64,000 nucleotides of DNA from Pseudomonas sp. MF4836. GTDB lineage: Bacteria; Pseudomonadota; Gammaproteobacteria; Pseudomonadales; Pseudomonadaceae. The DNA lies in the NCBI RefSeq assembly GCF_002018875.1, contig NZ_MVOL01000014.1, forward strand, positions 124,001 through 188,000, given 5' to 3'. Position numbers and translations under genes: made by a program. The first letter of the stretch is position 1. The number at the start of each line of letters is the position of its first letter. Shown here piece after piece: positions 27,929-36,804 of the stretch. The notes beneath the pieces are model-generated. The model did not search any database and was not told the origin of the DNA. It worked only from the letters and a program-made list of their open reading frames with translations.

Positions 27929-28722
27929 TCAGCATCCGCCAACTGACCAAGCATTACGGCTCCAACACGGTCTTGCGCGGTGTCGACCTGGACGTCGCCG
28001 CCGGTGAGTTTGTGGTGGTGCTGGGCCAATCCGGCGCGGGCAAGTCGACGTTGCTGCGCTGTATCAATCGACTGGTCCAGGCTGATTCCGGGACGCTTAC
28101 CGTGGCGGGCATGGATGCACTGACCTGTCGCGATACCAGCGCCCTGCGACGTCAGGCGGCAATGATCTTCCAGCACCACAACGTCGTGCCACGCCTCAGC
28201 GTATTGAAAAATGTGCTCACCGGCCGCCTGGGCGCAGTGTCTACCTTGACCTCGATCTTGCAGCTGTTCAGTCGCGAAGATGTGGCGTTGGCCATGCAAT
28301 GCCTGGAGCGTGTGGAGCTGGCGCATAAAGCCCGGGAGCGCACCGATGCACTGTCCGGAGGGCAGATGCAGCGGGTAGGCATTGCCCGGGCCCTGGCGCA
28401 ACGACCGAAGGTGATCCTGGCGGACGAGCCGGTGGCCAGTCTCGACCCGAACACGGCGCGCCTGGTGCTGCAATACCTGCGCGATGCCACCCGTGAATTG
28501 GGGATCACAGTGGTGTGCAACCTGCACCAGGTTGATTACGCCCGCGAGTTTGGGGATCGGATTGTCGGCCTGGCCCACGGCAAGCTGGTGTATGACGGCA
28601 ACGCGGCCCAGATGACCGAAGCTGATCTGCAGCGCATCTACCCTGGCCAGCCAGTGTCGGCAGAGGATGCAGAGGCGACAGCGGCCAAGCCGCTGATCCG
28701 AGCCACAGAGCTGAGGGTTTGA
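27925..28722 (+). CDS. phnC: Phosphonate ABC transporter, ATPase
   Basis: A 265-residue ABC ATPase of the PhnC type. Walker A is LGQSGAGKSTLLRC, the signature LSGGQMQRVGIARALAQRP, Walker B ILADEPVASLDP; the switch histidine is in NLHQVDYARE. The family-specific insertion VLKNVLTGRLGAVST follows Walker A, as in PhnC. The start overlaps the phnD stop (ATGA), indicating translational coupling. Its C-terminal tail is longer than usual. Confidence 0.95.
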   Translation: MISIRQLTKHYGSNTVLRGVDLDVAAGEFVVVLGQSGAGKSTLLRCINRLVQADSGTLTVAGMDALTCRDTSALRRQAAMIFQHHNVVPRLSVLKNVLTGRLGAVSTLTSILQLFSREDVALAMQCLERVELAHKARERTDALSGGQMQRVGIARALAQRPKVILADEPVASLDPNTARLVLQYLRDATRELGITVVCNLHQVDYAREFGDRIVGLAHGKLVYDGNAAQMTEADLQRIYPGQPVSAEDAEATAAKPLIRATELRV

Positions 28723-28724
28723 AC

Positions 28725-29543
28725 ATGAAACAGCAAAACTATCTGTGGACCGTGGACCTGCCTCGCGGAACCCGCGGTTGGCTATCGACGTGCGCGGTTG
28801 TACTGGCCGTGGTGTTGACACTTCACTGGAGCGCCGCGGGCGCGCAGTTGAGCGTGGGTGAACTGGCTGCCGGTCTGCCGCAAATCGGCGATTTCCTGGC
28901 GCGCACGGTTCCACCAGACCTGAGCATCCTCCCAAGATTGCTGGCGCCCGCCGTTGAAACGCTGCAAATCGCGATCTGGGGCACACTGCTCGGCGTGTTA
29001 CTGGCCATCCCGCTGGCATTTCTCGCCGCACGCAACCTGAGCCGAAATCGCCTGGTGTTCCTTGCGACCCGGCAGTTCCTCAACGTGACCCGCAGCATCA
29101 ACGAACTGATCCTGGCGTTGATATTCGTCTCGGCCGTTGGCCTGGGCCCCTTCCCTGGCGTACTGGCATTGGCGCTGCACGGCCTGGGCATGCTGGGCAA
29201 GTTCTTTGCCGAAAGCATCGAGGAGATTGATCAGGGCCCGATAGAGGCATTGCAGGCGACCGGTGCCCGACCGTTGCAGGTCATCGTTTTTGGCGTGTTG
29301 CCACAAGTCATCACCGCCTGGATTGCCGTGATCCTGTACCGCTTCGAAGTCAATCTGCGCTCGGCCACCGTGCTCGGCATGGTCGGTGCCGGCGGGCTCG
29401 GGTTTGAGCTGGTGAGCAGTCTCAAGCTCTTCAAGTATCAGGAAACCGCCACCTGCATCATCGTCATCACCCTGATGGTGATCGCGGCCGATGCCGTCTC
29501 CGGAAGATTGCGCAATGCGATTCAGCGAGGAGCTCATCGCTGA
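28725..29543 (+). CDS. phnE: Phosphonate ABC transporter, permease
   Basis: A 272-residue inner-membrane permease with about six hydrophobic helices. The EAA docking loop is seen as IEALQATGARPLQVIVFGVL, and FRFEVNLRSA-like YRFEVNLRSATVLGMVGAGG is a PhnE signature near residue 205. ATG 28725 follows GAGG; TTG 28719 overlapping the phnC stop is a possible alternative. A single permease gene implies a homodimer. Confidence 0.94.
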   Translation: MKQQNYLWTVDLPRGTRGWLSTCAVVLAVVLTLHWSAAGAQLSVGELAAGLPQIGDFLARTVPPDLSILPRLLAPAVETLQIAIWGTLLGVLLAIPLAFLAARNLSRNRLVFLATRQFLNVTRSINELILALIFVSAVGLGPFPGVLALALHGLGMLGKFFAESIEEIDQGPIEALQATGARPLQVIVFGVLPQVITAWIAVILYRFEVNLRSATVLGMVGAGGLGFELVSSLKLFKYQETATCIIVITLMVIAADAVSGRLRNAIQRGAHR

Positions 29544-29680
29544 AGCCAGCGCATGCACAAACGCCTTGCTGGCTCAGGTATCGGGCCAGCCGATTAAAGC
29601 CTGCGAATTATCGATTTGAGCTGTTGTTGAAGGGCCCCGAGTATGGGGCCACTTCCAACAACAAAAACCAGGGACTCACC

Positions 29681-30772
29681 ATGACCACCCGATTCCACAA
29701 CCCTGTAGACACCCGTTTTGGCTGGAACAGCCTTATTGAACTGGTCGCTATCACCGAAAACCAGAAAGTCGCCCTCGTTACCTTTCCTGAAGCTCGCGGC
29801 CTGGGGTTGCTCGATCGGATTCATGACTTGCTGGGCGAGCGCCTGGTGTACGTCATCGACGATGTCCAACCCAACCCGGACGTGGCCCACCTGCGCGACA
29901 CTTACGATCGTTTCTGGCAACAGGCCGGCGACTGCCAGACGGTCATCGCCGTCGGGGGTGGCAGCGCGATCGATACGGCCAAAGCGTTGATCGTGGGCAC
30001 CGAGTCGGGGCGCTTTGATGAATTGCTCGCGCTGCTGTCCACGGGAAAGACGTTCGTCCCGGTGCGTAGCAAGGTACTGATCGCGGCCCCGACCACGGCG
30101 GGCACCGGCAGCGAAGTCACTCCCTGGGCCACGATCTGGGATTCGGCCAGCCACAAGAAATACTCCCTGCACCTGGAATGCACCTGGCCCAAAGTGGCCA
30201 TTATCGACCCACAACTGATGCTTACGGTTCCGGCGGGGGTCACGGTTTCAACGGGGCTGGATGCGCTGTCCCATGCCCTTGAGTCGATCTGGAACATCAA
30301 TGCCAACCCGGTTTCGGACACCTTGGCCGTCTCTGCCATCGAGGACATTCTGGAATGCCTGCCGCAACTGCGCCGTGACTTATCCAACCATGAACTGCGC
30401 TCGCGCATGGCATTGGCCGCGCTAAAGGCCGGATTGGCGTTCTCCAATACCAAAACCGCCCTGGCCCATTCGATCTCCTACGAAATGACTTTGCGCTACG
30501 GCCTGGCACACGGAATAGCCTGCTCCTTCACCCTGCCGCTGGTGCTGGGCCTGGCCTGGGGCCACGACGCCGCACGCGACCGGACCCTGCAGCGCATATT
30601 CGGTAACGACCTGCAAAAGGCTCAGGGTCAGTTACGTGAATTCCTGCACAGCCTGGATGTAAAAACCGAGTTTTCCGACTATGGGGTCACGGCATCGGAG
30701 GCCGAAGACATGGTCAATTTCGCCATGCAGGGCGCCAGAGGCAAAAACTTCATCGGCACACAAGCCGCCTAG
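29681..30772 (+). CDS. Iron-containing alcohol dehydrogenase, probable phosphonoacetaldehyde reductase
   Basis: A 363-residue group III (iron) alcohol dehydrogenase. NAD-binding GGGSAIDTAKAL lies near residue 110, TTAGTGSEVTPWA near 142, and iron ligands appear in STGLDALSHALES (D and H) and in KTALAHSISYEMT and YGLAHGIACSFT (two H). Its place inside a phn cluster with phnX and its resemblance to PhpC-type enzymes point to interconversion of phosphonoacetaldehyde and 2-hydroxyethylphosphonate. Direction in vivo is inferred, not shown. ATG 29681 has a weak AGGGA upstream. It lies 137 bases after phnE. Confidence 0.8.
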   Translation: MTTRFHNPVDTRFGWNSLIELVAITENQKVALVTFPEARGLGLLDRIHDLLGERLVYVIDDVQPNPDVAHLRDTYDRFWQQAGDCQTVIAVGGGSAIDTAKALIVGTESGRFDELLALLSTGKTFVPVRSKVLIAAPTTAGTGSEVTPWATIWDSASHKKYSLHLECTWPKVAIIDPQLMLTVPAGVTVSTGLDALSHALESIWNINANPVSDTLAVSAIEDILECLPQLRRDLSNHELRSRMALAALKAGLAFSNTKTALAHSISYEMTLRYGLAHGIACSFTLPLVLGLAWGHDAARDRTLQRIFGNDLQKAQGQLREFLHSLDVKTEFSDYGVTASEAEDMVNFAMQGARGKNFIGTQAA

Positions 30773-30895
30773 AGCCCAACCACCCCCCAAACACTGTCAG
30801 CGGCATGACGAGCCGCGACGATTTCCTGCAGCCCCTGAAAAGAGTGCACCCTCCGAACTCACTCGGCGGGAACGAACAATAATAAGGAAAAGATC

Positions 30896-32191
30896 ATGAA
30901 TCGTGCCTACACCATGCCTGGTCTCGCCGTCCGCACTTCACCGTTCCGAGTCGCCCAATGGCGCATGCTGCTGGCGGCCATGTTCTGCTATTTGTTTTTC
31001 TACACCGGACGGCAAACATTCGGCTTCGCCATTCCGGGGATCCAGGCCGAGTTCGGCTTGAGCAAGGAAACACTGGGCTGGGCGTCTGCGGCCATGCTCT
31101 GGGCCTACGCTATCGGCCAAGCCATTAACGGTAACCTCGCCGACAAATTCGGCGGCCGCCGCATCATGACCCTCGGCGCCGTCCTGTCCTGTGCAGCTAA
31201 CTGGGTGACCAGCTTTGCCTCGGGCTTCGTCGGTCTTATTTTGCCCTGGGGGATCAACGGCTACTTCCAGGCCCTGGGCTGGGCACCGGGGAGTCGGTTG
31301 ATCTCCAATTGGTGGAGTGCCGGCGAGCGCGGCAAGGTGTATGGCTTCTATGTATTTGCCGCCGGGTGCGCCTCAGTCCTGTCCTACGTGACTTCAATCA
31401 TTGTGCTTGAGGTGCTGCAACTGGAATGGCGCTGGATCTTTCGGCTGCCGGTTTTATTGATGTTGGCCGGCGGCATCATTTTCTACCTGGTGGCTCGTGA
31501 GCGCCCCCAGGACCTGGGCTTCGAGGCGCTGGCCGATACCGGCGTCGCCAATGCCGAGGATAAAAACCACGAGGTGGCAGACGGCGAAGCCGAATCCTCC
31601 GCGCAACGCTATAAAGCCGTGCTCAAGAATTTCCGCTTGATCGTCGCCGCCATCTCCCTGGGGTTTCAGAACGCTGCGCGCTACGGCCTGATCGTCTGGG
31701 TGCCGGTGCATTTTCTGGGGGCCAACTGGAAAAGCGGCGACAGCATGATCGATCCGAAGTGGATTACCGTTGCCCTGCCGGTGGGCATGGCGATTGGTGC
31801 CCTCAGTAACGGCTGGGTTTCGGACAAGCTGTTTGGCTCCAAGCGCTACCTGGCAATCATGCTTTACATGTTCCTTGGCGCCGCAACCAGCCTGTGGATG
31901 TGGAGCCTGCCCCCCCATAGCGCAATAGGGCTTGTGGCATTGTTTCTCTGCGGCTTCTTTGTCTACGGCCCCGCATCGAGTTTCTGGGCCCTGTGCCCCG
32001 ACCTGGTCGGAGCAAAACGGGCCGGCACGGCAACCGGAGTCATGAACTTCTCGTCCTATCTGTTTGCCGGCCTGGCAGAGCCGTTGATCGGCAGTATGCT
32101 CGACAGTACCGGCAATACATCGTTGATCTTCATCGTGGTTACGTCGGCATGTGTGTGCAGTGCAGCGGTCGCGCTTTTCATCCGACGCTGA
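30896..32191 (+). CDS. MFS transporter of the organophosphate:phosphate antiporter type
   Basis: A 431-residue 12-helix permease. The N-terminal half (FYTGRQTFGFAIPGIQAEFG, then LWAYAIGQAINGNLADKFGG and GWAPGSRLISNWWSAGERGK) is characteristic of the GlpT/UhpT (OPA) family, which exchanges organophosphates for phosphate. Next to phnDCE and phnX it may import a phosphonate or export phosphate released by PhnX. AAGGAAAAG precedes the ATG. Same strand as the flanking genes. Confidence 0.82.
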   Translation: MNRAYTMPGLAVRTSPFRVAQWRMLLAAMFCYLFFYTGRQTFGFAIPGIQAEFGLSKETLGWASAAMLWAYAIGQAINGNLADKFGGRRIMTLGAVLSCAANWVTSFASGFVGLILPWGINGYFQALGWAPGSRLISNWWSAGERGKVYGFYVFAAGCASVLSYVTSIIVLEVLQLEWRWIFRLPVLLMLAGGIIFYLVARERPQDLGFEALADTGVANAEDKNHEVADGEAESSAQRYKAVLKNFRLIVAAISLGFQNAARYGLIVWVPVHFLGANWKSGDSMIDPKWITVALPVGMAIGALSNGWVSDKLFGSKRYLAIMLYMFLGAATSLWMWSLPPHSAIGLVALFLCGFFVYGPASSFWALCPDLVGAKRAGTATGVMNFSSYLFAGLAEPLIGSMLDSTGNTSLIFIVVTSACVCSAAVALFIRR

Positions 32192-32246
32192 CTATTCGAC
32201 ATAAAGACGCGACTCACGGCTGACCACTCACGAACAGGATCTTTTC

Positions 32247-33119
32247 ATGTACCAGTACCACAAGTGGTTACGCTCCTTTCATGCAGTGGCGAAGACCGGC
32301 AGCTTCACACTCGCCGCCCAATACCTGAGCGTCGGCCAGCCAACGGTCAGTGAACAGGTAAACGCGCTGGAGAAAACATTCTCGGTGGAGCTCTTCCATC
32401 GTCGTGGACGCTTTATCGAGATGAGTTCGGCGGGACACAAGCTCTATGGAATCACCCAGGGCCTGTTTGGCCAGGAAGATGAAGCCGTGCAACTTTTGCA
32501 AAGCTTCAAGCAACGCAAGACCGGCATGTTGCGCCTGGGTGCGGTCTCCCCACCGATTGCGATGAACCTGACGTATGAGCTGATGCAGCAACACCCGGAC
32601 ATTGAACTGGAAACGTCGTTTTCTCCTGAAAAAGAGACACTGGACCGCTTGTTCAACTTCGATATCGATGTGGCAATTCTTGCACTCTCCGAATTCGACC
32701 AGCGCTTTGATACCCAGCTTTACCGACGCTACCCGATTATTGCGGTGGTTCGCGACGACCACCCCTGGGCAAGCCAGGACGAGGTTCGGGTCGAGCAAAT
32801 CAGCGGCGAGAAGTGGGTACTCCGCGAAAAAAGCTCACGCACCCGTCAATTAGTCGAGGAAAGCTGCAAGCGGCTGGACGTAGACCTGAACTGCGTCATG
32901 CAGCTCAACAGTCGCGAAGCCATTGTCCACGCCATCGCCAAGGGCATCGGCATCGGTTTCGTGTCCGCCGTGGAGTACGCAGAAACTCCGGGAACCAAAC
33001 CGATCACCTTTGTTAACCACCCGTTCTCCATCGACTATCACCTGTGCTGCCTCGGTATTCGCCGAAATCGGCCGATGATCGCCGAGCTGTTCGACTCAAG
33101 TCCAACGCCGACAACCTGA
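32247..33119 (+). CDS. LysR family regulator (phosphonate degradation, PhnR-like)
   Basis: A 290-residue LysR regulator with a helix-turn-helix at residues 1-60 (WLRSFHAVAKTGSFTLAAQY, VGQPTVSEQVNALEKTFSVE) and an effector domain including GIGIGFVSAVEYAETPG. LysR genes adjoining phnX commonly control the aminoethylphosphonate pathway. It lies directly between the OPA transporter and phnX on the same strand, so it is probably co-transcribed with one or both. Confidence 0.87.
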   Translation: MYQYHKWLRSFHAVAKTGSFTLAAQYLSVGQPTVSEQVNALEKTFSVELFHRRGRFIEMSSAGHKLYGITQGLFGQEDEAVQLLQSFKQRKTGMLRLGAVSPPIAMNLTYELMQQHPDIELETSFSPEKETLDRLFNFDIDVAILALSEFDQRFDTQLYRRYPIIAVVRDDHPWASQDEVRVEQISGEKWVLREKSSRTRQLVEESCKRLDVDLNCVMQLNSREAIVHAIAKGIGIGFVSAVEYAETPGTKPITFVNHPFSIDYHLCCLGIRRNRPMIAELFDSSPTPTT

Positions 33120-33205
33120 CCCACTAACGCGCTGCACCATTCAAAGGCCTACTTCTCGCAGATGAGAGGGACGGCCGGACCCTACCGCAAAAATGGAGAC
33201 TCACC

Positions 33206-34033
33206 ATGCACTACCAACACCCTACCCAACTGCAAGCCGTGGTCCTGGACTGGGCAGGTACCGTCGTTGATTTCGGCTCCTTCGCCCCCACTCAAATCTT
33301 CGTGGAAGCCTTCGGTGAATTCGGCGTTGCCGTCTCGCTTGAAGAAGCCCGCGGCCCCATGGGCATGGGCAAGTGGGACCACATCCGCACCTTGTGCAAC
33401 CAACCGCAGATCGCCGAACGCTATCGTGCGGTCTTCGGTCGCCTGCCGACCGATGCCGACGTCACCGCACTGTATGAACGCTTCATGCCGCTTCAGATCG
33501 AAAAGATCGCCTTGCACTCGGCGCTGATTCCGGGAGCCCTGGACGCCATCGGCGCGCTGCGTGACAGGGGCCTGAAAATAGGTTCGTGTTCCGGTTACCC
33601 GGCAGTCGTCATGGCCAAAGTGGTGGAGTTGGCGCGACAAAACGGCTATGTCGCCGACCATGTAGTAGCGACCGATGAAGTGCCCAATGGACGCCCGCAC
33701 CCAGCTCAGGCCTTGGCCAATGTGATTGCCTTGGGAGTCAGTGACGTTGCCGCCTGCGTCAAGGTCGATGACACCTGGCCCGGCATTCTCGAAGGCCGCA
33801 GTGCCGGCATGTGGACCGTCGCCCTGACCTGTTCCGGCAACGCGCTGGGCTTGACCTACGACCAGTACAAGGCGATGCCACACGAGCAACTGGCTGCAGA
33901 ACGTGGCCGTATCGCCCACATGTTCGAAGGCGCCCGCCCGCACTACCTGATCGACACCATCGTCGAACTGCCGACAGTCATCGATGACATCAATGCCCGC
34001 CTGGCTCGTGGAGAAACTCCACAGGGCTGCTGA
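33206..34033 (+). CDS. phnX: Phosphonoacetaldehyde hydrolase (phosphonatase)
   Basis: A 275-residue HAD-superfamily enzyme that cleaves the C-P bond of phosphonoacetaldehyde to acetaldehyde and phosphate. The nucleophile D15 is in VVLDWAGTVVDFGS, and K56 in GPMGMGKWDHIRTL forms the Schiff base, matching Asp12 and Lys53 of the Bacillus cereus enzyme. SCSGYPAVVMAKVVE and VKVDDTWPGILEG are the other HAD motifs. GGAG lies seven bases before ATG 33206. The aminotransferase gene phnW, its usual partner, is absent from the cluster. Confidence 0.95.
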   Translation: MHYQHPTQLQAVVLDWAGTVVDFGSFAPTQIFVEAFGEFGVAVSLEEARGPMGMGKWDHIRTLCNQPQIAERYRAVFGRLPTDADVTALYERFMPLQIEKIALHSALIPGALDAIGALRDRGLKIGSCSGYPAVVMAKVVELARQNGYVADHVVATDEVPNGRPHPAQALANVIALGVSDVAACVKVDDTWPGILEGRSAGMWTVALTCSGNALGLTYDQYKAMPHEQLAAERGRIAHMFEGARPHYLIDTIVELPTVIDDINARLARGETPQGC

Positions 34034-34149
34034 CGCAATACGGCTTGGCCGGCTTGCGCCGGCCCGCCACCACGGCTAATTCAGGCGGGCATGTTCTGCA
34101 TACCTGGCCTATAACCCAGGCGGAATGTACCCAGGTACAAAAGGAACGT

Positions 34150-34542
34150 TTATACATTTGCCATGCAGGATTCGTCCGTCCTCGATTCTGAACAGTACGA
34201 TTTTTTTGGCTTTATTGACGGTCGCCTCAAGTTTGCAATCAGAGCTGTGCCCACGGTTGGGTAATACTCGGTGTAAACCATCCCATTGCCCGTGTGATTC
34301 ATTGAAGTTCCGGCCGCTTCGGTGGTTGTCCAGCTGGAAGATTTATACCAAGTCAGAAGAACCAGCGTTTCGCCGCCAGCGCCGTTCTGTTTCTGCATTG
34401 AATCGGGTTTGCCAAATAAATCCAGGGCTTCCTGGACGTCTCGTCCTTCCCAGCGAGACTGGGCAATCAAGTGGCACCCGTTGATAAGCAAAACACTAGG
34501 CAAGATGAATATCAGTGAGAATGCCTTAATCCATTTGCACAT
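34150..34542 (-). CDS. Hypothetical lipoprotein (130 aa)
   Basis: ATG 34542 follows AAAGGAAG. The product has a lipoprotein signal peptide (MCKWIKAFSLIFILPSVLLI then NGC, cysteine about residue 23). The mature part, WEGRDVQEALDLFGKPDSMQ followed by LVLLTWYKSSSW, resembles SmpA/OmlA-like small lipoprotein folds but no family is certain. It lies downstream of, and may be read with, the 103-aa gene to its right. Confidence 0.65.
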   Translation of the reverse strand: MCKWIKAFSLIFILPSVLLINGCHLIAQSRWEGRDVQEALDLFGKPDSMQKQNGAGGETLVLLTWYKSSSWTTTEAAGTSMNHTGNGMVYTEYYPTVGTALIANLRRPSIKPKKSYCSESRTDESCMANV

Positions 34543-34665
34543 CACTACTTCCTTTATCATAGGCAAGACAAAAATGTTGAAGACGGGTTTTTGACCCGCC
34601 AAGACCGGTGAATGTAAGGAAGAACACTGGCGATTCCTGCTACTGATCAATGCGCCAATTCCCAC

Positions 34666-34977
34666 TTATTTTTCATTGCCCAACAGGGTGTCCAGGTCAT
34701 CTATCATCTGGTTCCTTTTCTGGCTCGGCCCCATCTTTTCAAACATTGCCTGGGCGGTCTGAATCATTTGCATGTATTCCATCTTGCCCATTGCAAGCAT
34801 GTCATTGTTATTGCGATTACCCGGTGCACAGACAAAGGCAAAGGTGCGTTGTACCCAAGGTTCCTTTACATCCTGCCATTGAGTGGACACCGTCAGATGC
34901 CGCAGGCTGTAGTCATTGCCTTCTGAGACTGACGTTACCCAGAGCACGCTGCACAAGCCCCCAGCAAATAACCGCAT
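34666..34977 (-). CDS. Hypothetical exported protein (103 aa)
   Basis: ATG 34977 gives an N-terminal hydrophobic stretch MRLFAGGLCSVLWVTSVSEG that could be a signal peptide, followed by a short sequence with SLRHLTVSTQWQDV and a methionine-rich region (MLAMGKMEYMQMIQTAQAMF). No domain is recognised. A TTG five codons earlier is an alternative start. It lies 123 bases upstream of the lipoprotein gene 34150-34542 on the same strand. Confidence 0.55.
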   Translation of the reverse strand: MRLFAGGLCSVLWVTSVSEGNDYSLRHLTVSTQWQDVKEPWVQRTFAFVCAPGNRNNNDMLAMGKMEYMQMIQTAQAMFEKMGPSQKRNQMIDDLDTLLGNEK

Positions 34978-35051
34978 CGACGGGATTGGCAAAAGAGCTC
35001 TTCTCTCAAGGTGTTACGATTACCGGCTTTCACTGCCAGGATCTGCCTTCC

Positions 35052-35525
35052 ATGACACCTATCATCTGTGCCAATGAGTTCGACATCTGCGTCTCAATGC
35101 CCGACCTGGTCACATGGATCGAAGACAAGCACATCCCCAACGCCGATCTGTCGGCCGCATTGAATGCCGTGGGAATCGCGCTGAACATTACCGAACTTTA
35201 CGATACCTACTTCGACGACACGCCTGCTGGCGCCGGCGACGTGCATATTTACCCGTGCGCTGATAAGCAAAGTTTCCTGGTTATTGATCTATATCGTGAC
35301 CTGACCGATCAGCTGGACATCGTGAGCGCCTCATTGAAAATCGAGCCAGCCGTGCTCCATTTGGCCCTGCCTTATCTGCGACGCTTTTTCGACGCAGCCG
35401 AATGTCAGGTGGCCTTCAGGCAATCCAGTCACTCACAGCAGTTGCGCTCATTGATCGATGAAAGCCGATACCCTGCACCGGTCGATAATGGTGGCTATCA
35501 GCAGCAGCTCATCACCCATGGTTGA
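35052..35525 (+). CDS. Hypothetical protein (157 aa)
   Basis: A 157-residue soluble protein beginning MTPIICANEFDICVSMPDLV, with an acidic alternation of hydrophobic segments and HLALPYLRRFFDAAECQVAF near residue 115. No signal peptide or known domain. Its start ATG 35052 is only weakly supported; an open frame continues upstream over the opposite-strand gene. Function unknown. Confidence 0.5.
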   Translation: MTPIICANEFDICVSMPDLVTWIEDKHIPNADLSAALNAVGIALNITELYDTYFDDTPAGAGDVHIYPCADKQSFLVIDLYRDLTDQLDIVSASLKIEPAVLHLALPYLRRFFDAAECQVAFRQSSHSQQLRSLIDESRYPAPVDNGGYQQQLITHG

Positions 35526-35594
35526 GCCCTGCCCGTAGTCCCTTGAATGGCGTTTCATCCTGCTGCTCTGTTCATTCCTCGACTTGAATCCCAT

Positions 35595-35627
35595 AAAAAA
35601 CCGCCAGCGGCGTACTCCCGTGGCGGC
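35595..35627 (-). terminator. Minus-strand hairpin terminator
   Basis: CCGCCA (35601-35606) pairs with TGGCGG (35621-35626); on the minus strand the stem is followed by six T (35600-35595). It lies between the convergent 35052 gene and the minus-strand 63-aa gene and probably ends the latter transcript. Confidence 0.6.
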
Positions 35628-35767
35628 TTTCATGACGACTGCCCAACCAAGGCCAGGAAATGCTCGACGGTGAACGCCGTTCCTGTAGACCTTGCAGGCC
35701 TTCAATTCATACCGGAACGGCTGCAGTTCCAGTCAGGACATGTGTAGGCCAAGGGCGAAACGCTCCA

Positions 35768-35959
35768 TCAGCGAAGCTGTTTTTCAACATCCCCAAGGTG
35801 GCTTTCGAGCACCATGATGGACTCGCTCAGACCTGATATCGCGTCATGCAGCGCCTTGACGATGATGAGCATCTCGTCGCTGTGCTTGCTGGCCTGCTGC
35901 AAGGCAAATGTAGATCGAGCTTTGACGCGGTCCAGTGGTTCCTTGATGTGATTTCTCAT
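35768..35959 (-). CDS. Small helical hypothetical protein (63 aa)
   Basis: ATG 35959 opens a 63-residue frame, MRNHIKEPLDRVKARSTFAL onward, rich in leucine, alanine and charged residues with a heptad-like C-terminal half (LHDAISGLSESIMVLESHLG), suggesting a helical hairpin or coiled coil. No signal peptide. Ends close to a minus-strand terminator. Function unknown. Confidence 0.5.
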   Translation of the reverse strand: MRNHIKEPLDRVKARSTFALQQASKHSDEMLIIVKALHDAISGLSESIMVLESHLGDVEKQLR

Positions 35960-36091
35960 GGCATGTCCCTTCGATTTGAGTGGAGGCATAACGCTACTAC
36001 GGCTCCCACTTTTTCAGCTACTGGGCTTTCATCCATGCTGGATACCCGGACAGACTATTTGGAGTGCGGCGCCCGTAGAGCGTGAAATTCG

Positions 36092-36613
36092 CTACCGGGA
36101 AAGGTCGCGGCGCATCACCACCATTCCGATTTCAGCCTTGTCGGTACTGAAGGGTATTTCGCCCACTGCCTCGAACCCGAAGCGTTCATAGAAGCGCTGC
36201 GCATTGGCATTGGTCCTCAGAACATCCAACGCTATAAAGCCTTCATCACGCTCTTTTGCCATCTGGCAAATGACCTGCAGAAGTTGCTTCCCGTAGCCAT
36301 TGCCTGCCTGTGATTTCAGGAAGTAGATTTTCTGCAATTCCGCGCCCACCTCTGCTGATACAGGCATCGGTTTAGACCAGTTGATCTTTGCAAAGCCTAC
36401 AACACGGCCCTCTGCGTCGGATGCCAAGAGCCAGCTATGGGCGGCGGGCAACTGCAGTGACTTCTGAAGTGCGTCGATTGAGAAGTCCTGGTTCAGGAAG
36501 TCTTGCATACCTGTGGCAGTCCAGATGTCCGAAAAATGCTCTCGGTAAGTCTCTATGCCAATATCACTCAGTGCTTGAATATCTTCGGTAGTCGCTTCTC
36601 GAATTGTGATCAC
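36092..36613 (-). CDS. GNAT family N-acetyltransferase
   Basis: A 173-residue acetyltransferase beginning at GTG 36613 (VITIREATTEDIQALSDIGI), with GGGAG as ribosome binding site. The acetyl-CoA loop is QKIYFLKSQAGNGYGKQLLQ around residues 95-114, and NANAQRFYERFGFEAVGE closes the fold. Substrate unknown; it resembles the spermidine/diamine type PaiA. Confidence 0.85.
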   Translation of the reverse strand: MITIREATTEDIQALSDIGIETYREHFSDIWTATGMQDFLNQDFSIDALQKSLQLPAAHSWLLASDAEGRVVGFAKINWSKPMPVSAEVGAELQKIYFLKSQAGNGYGKQLLQVICQMAKERDEGFIALDVLRTNANAQRFYERFGFEAVGEIPFSTDKAEIGMVVMRRDLSR

Positions 36614-36804
36614 TGCCTGCTCCCTGCCTTTGATTGGCGCCAAGCAATACTCGCAACCCGCCCCTCATTTCAAGCCCTGCCTGAGCGAGGGAACAAAGGA
36701 GTGTGTCGAGCACAGGTTGGCATTGCCGTGTACAACGTCCAAAGCAAATGCCTGGTTGACCCGGTCAAGCAACGGCTAACCTGCCATTGGAAAGAGGAAT
36801 TCCC

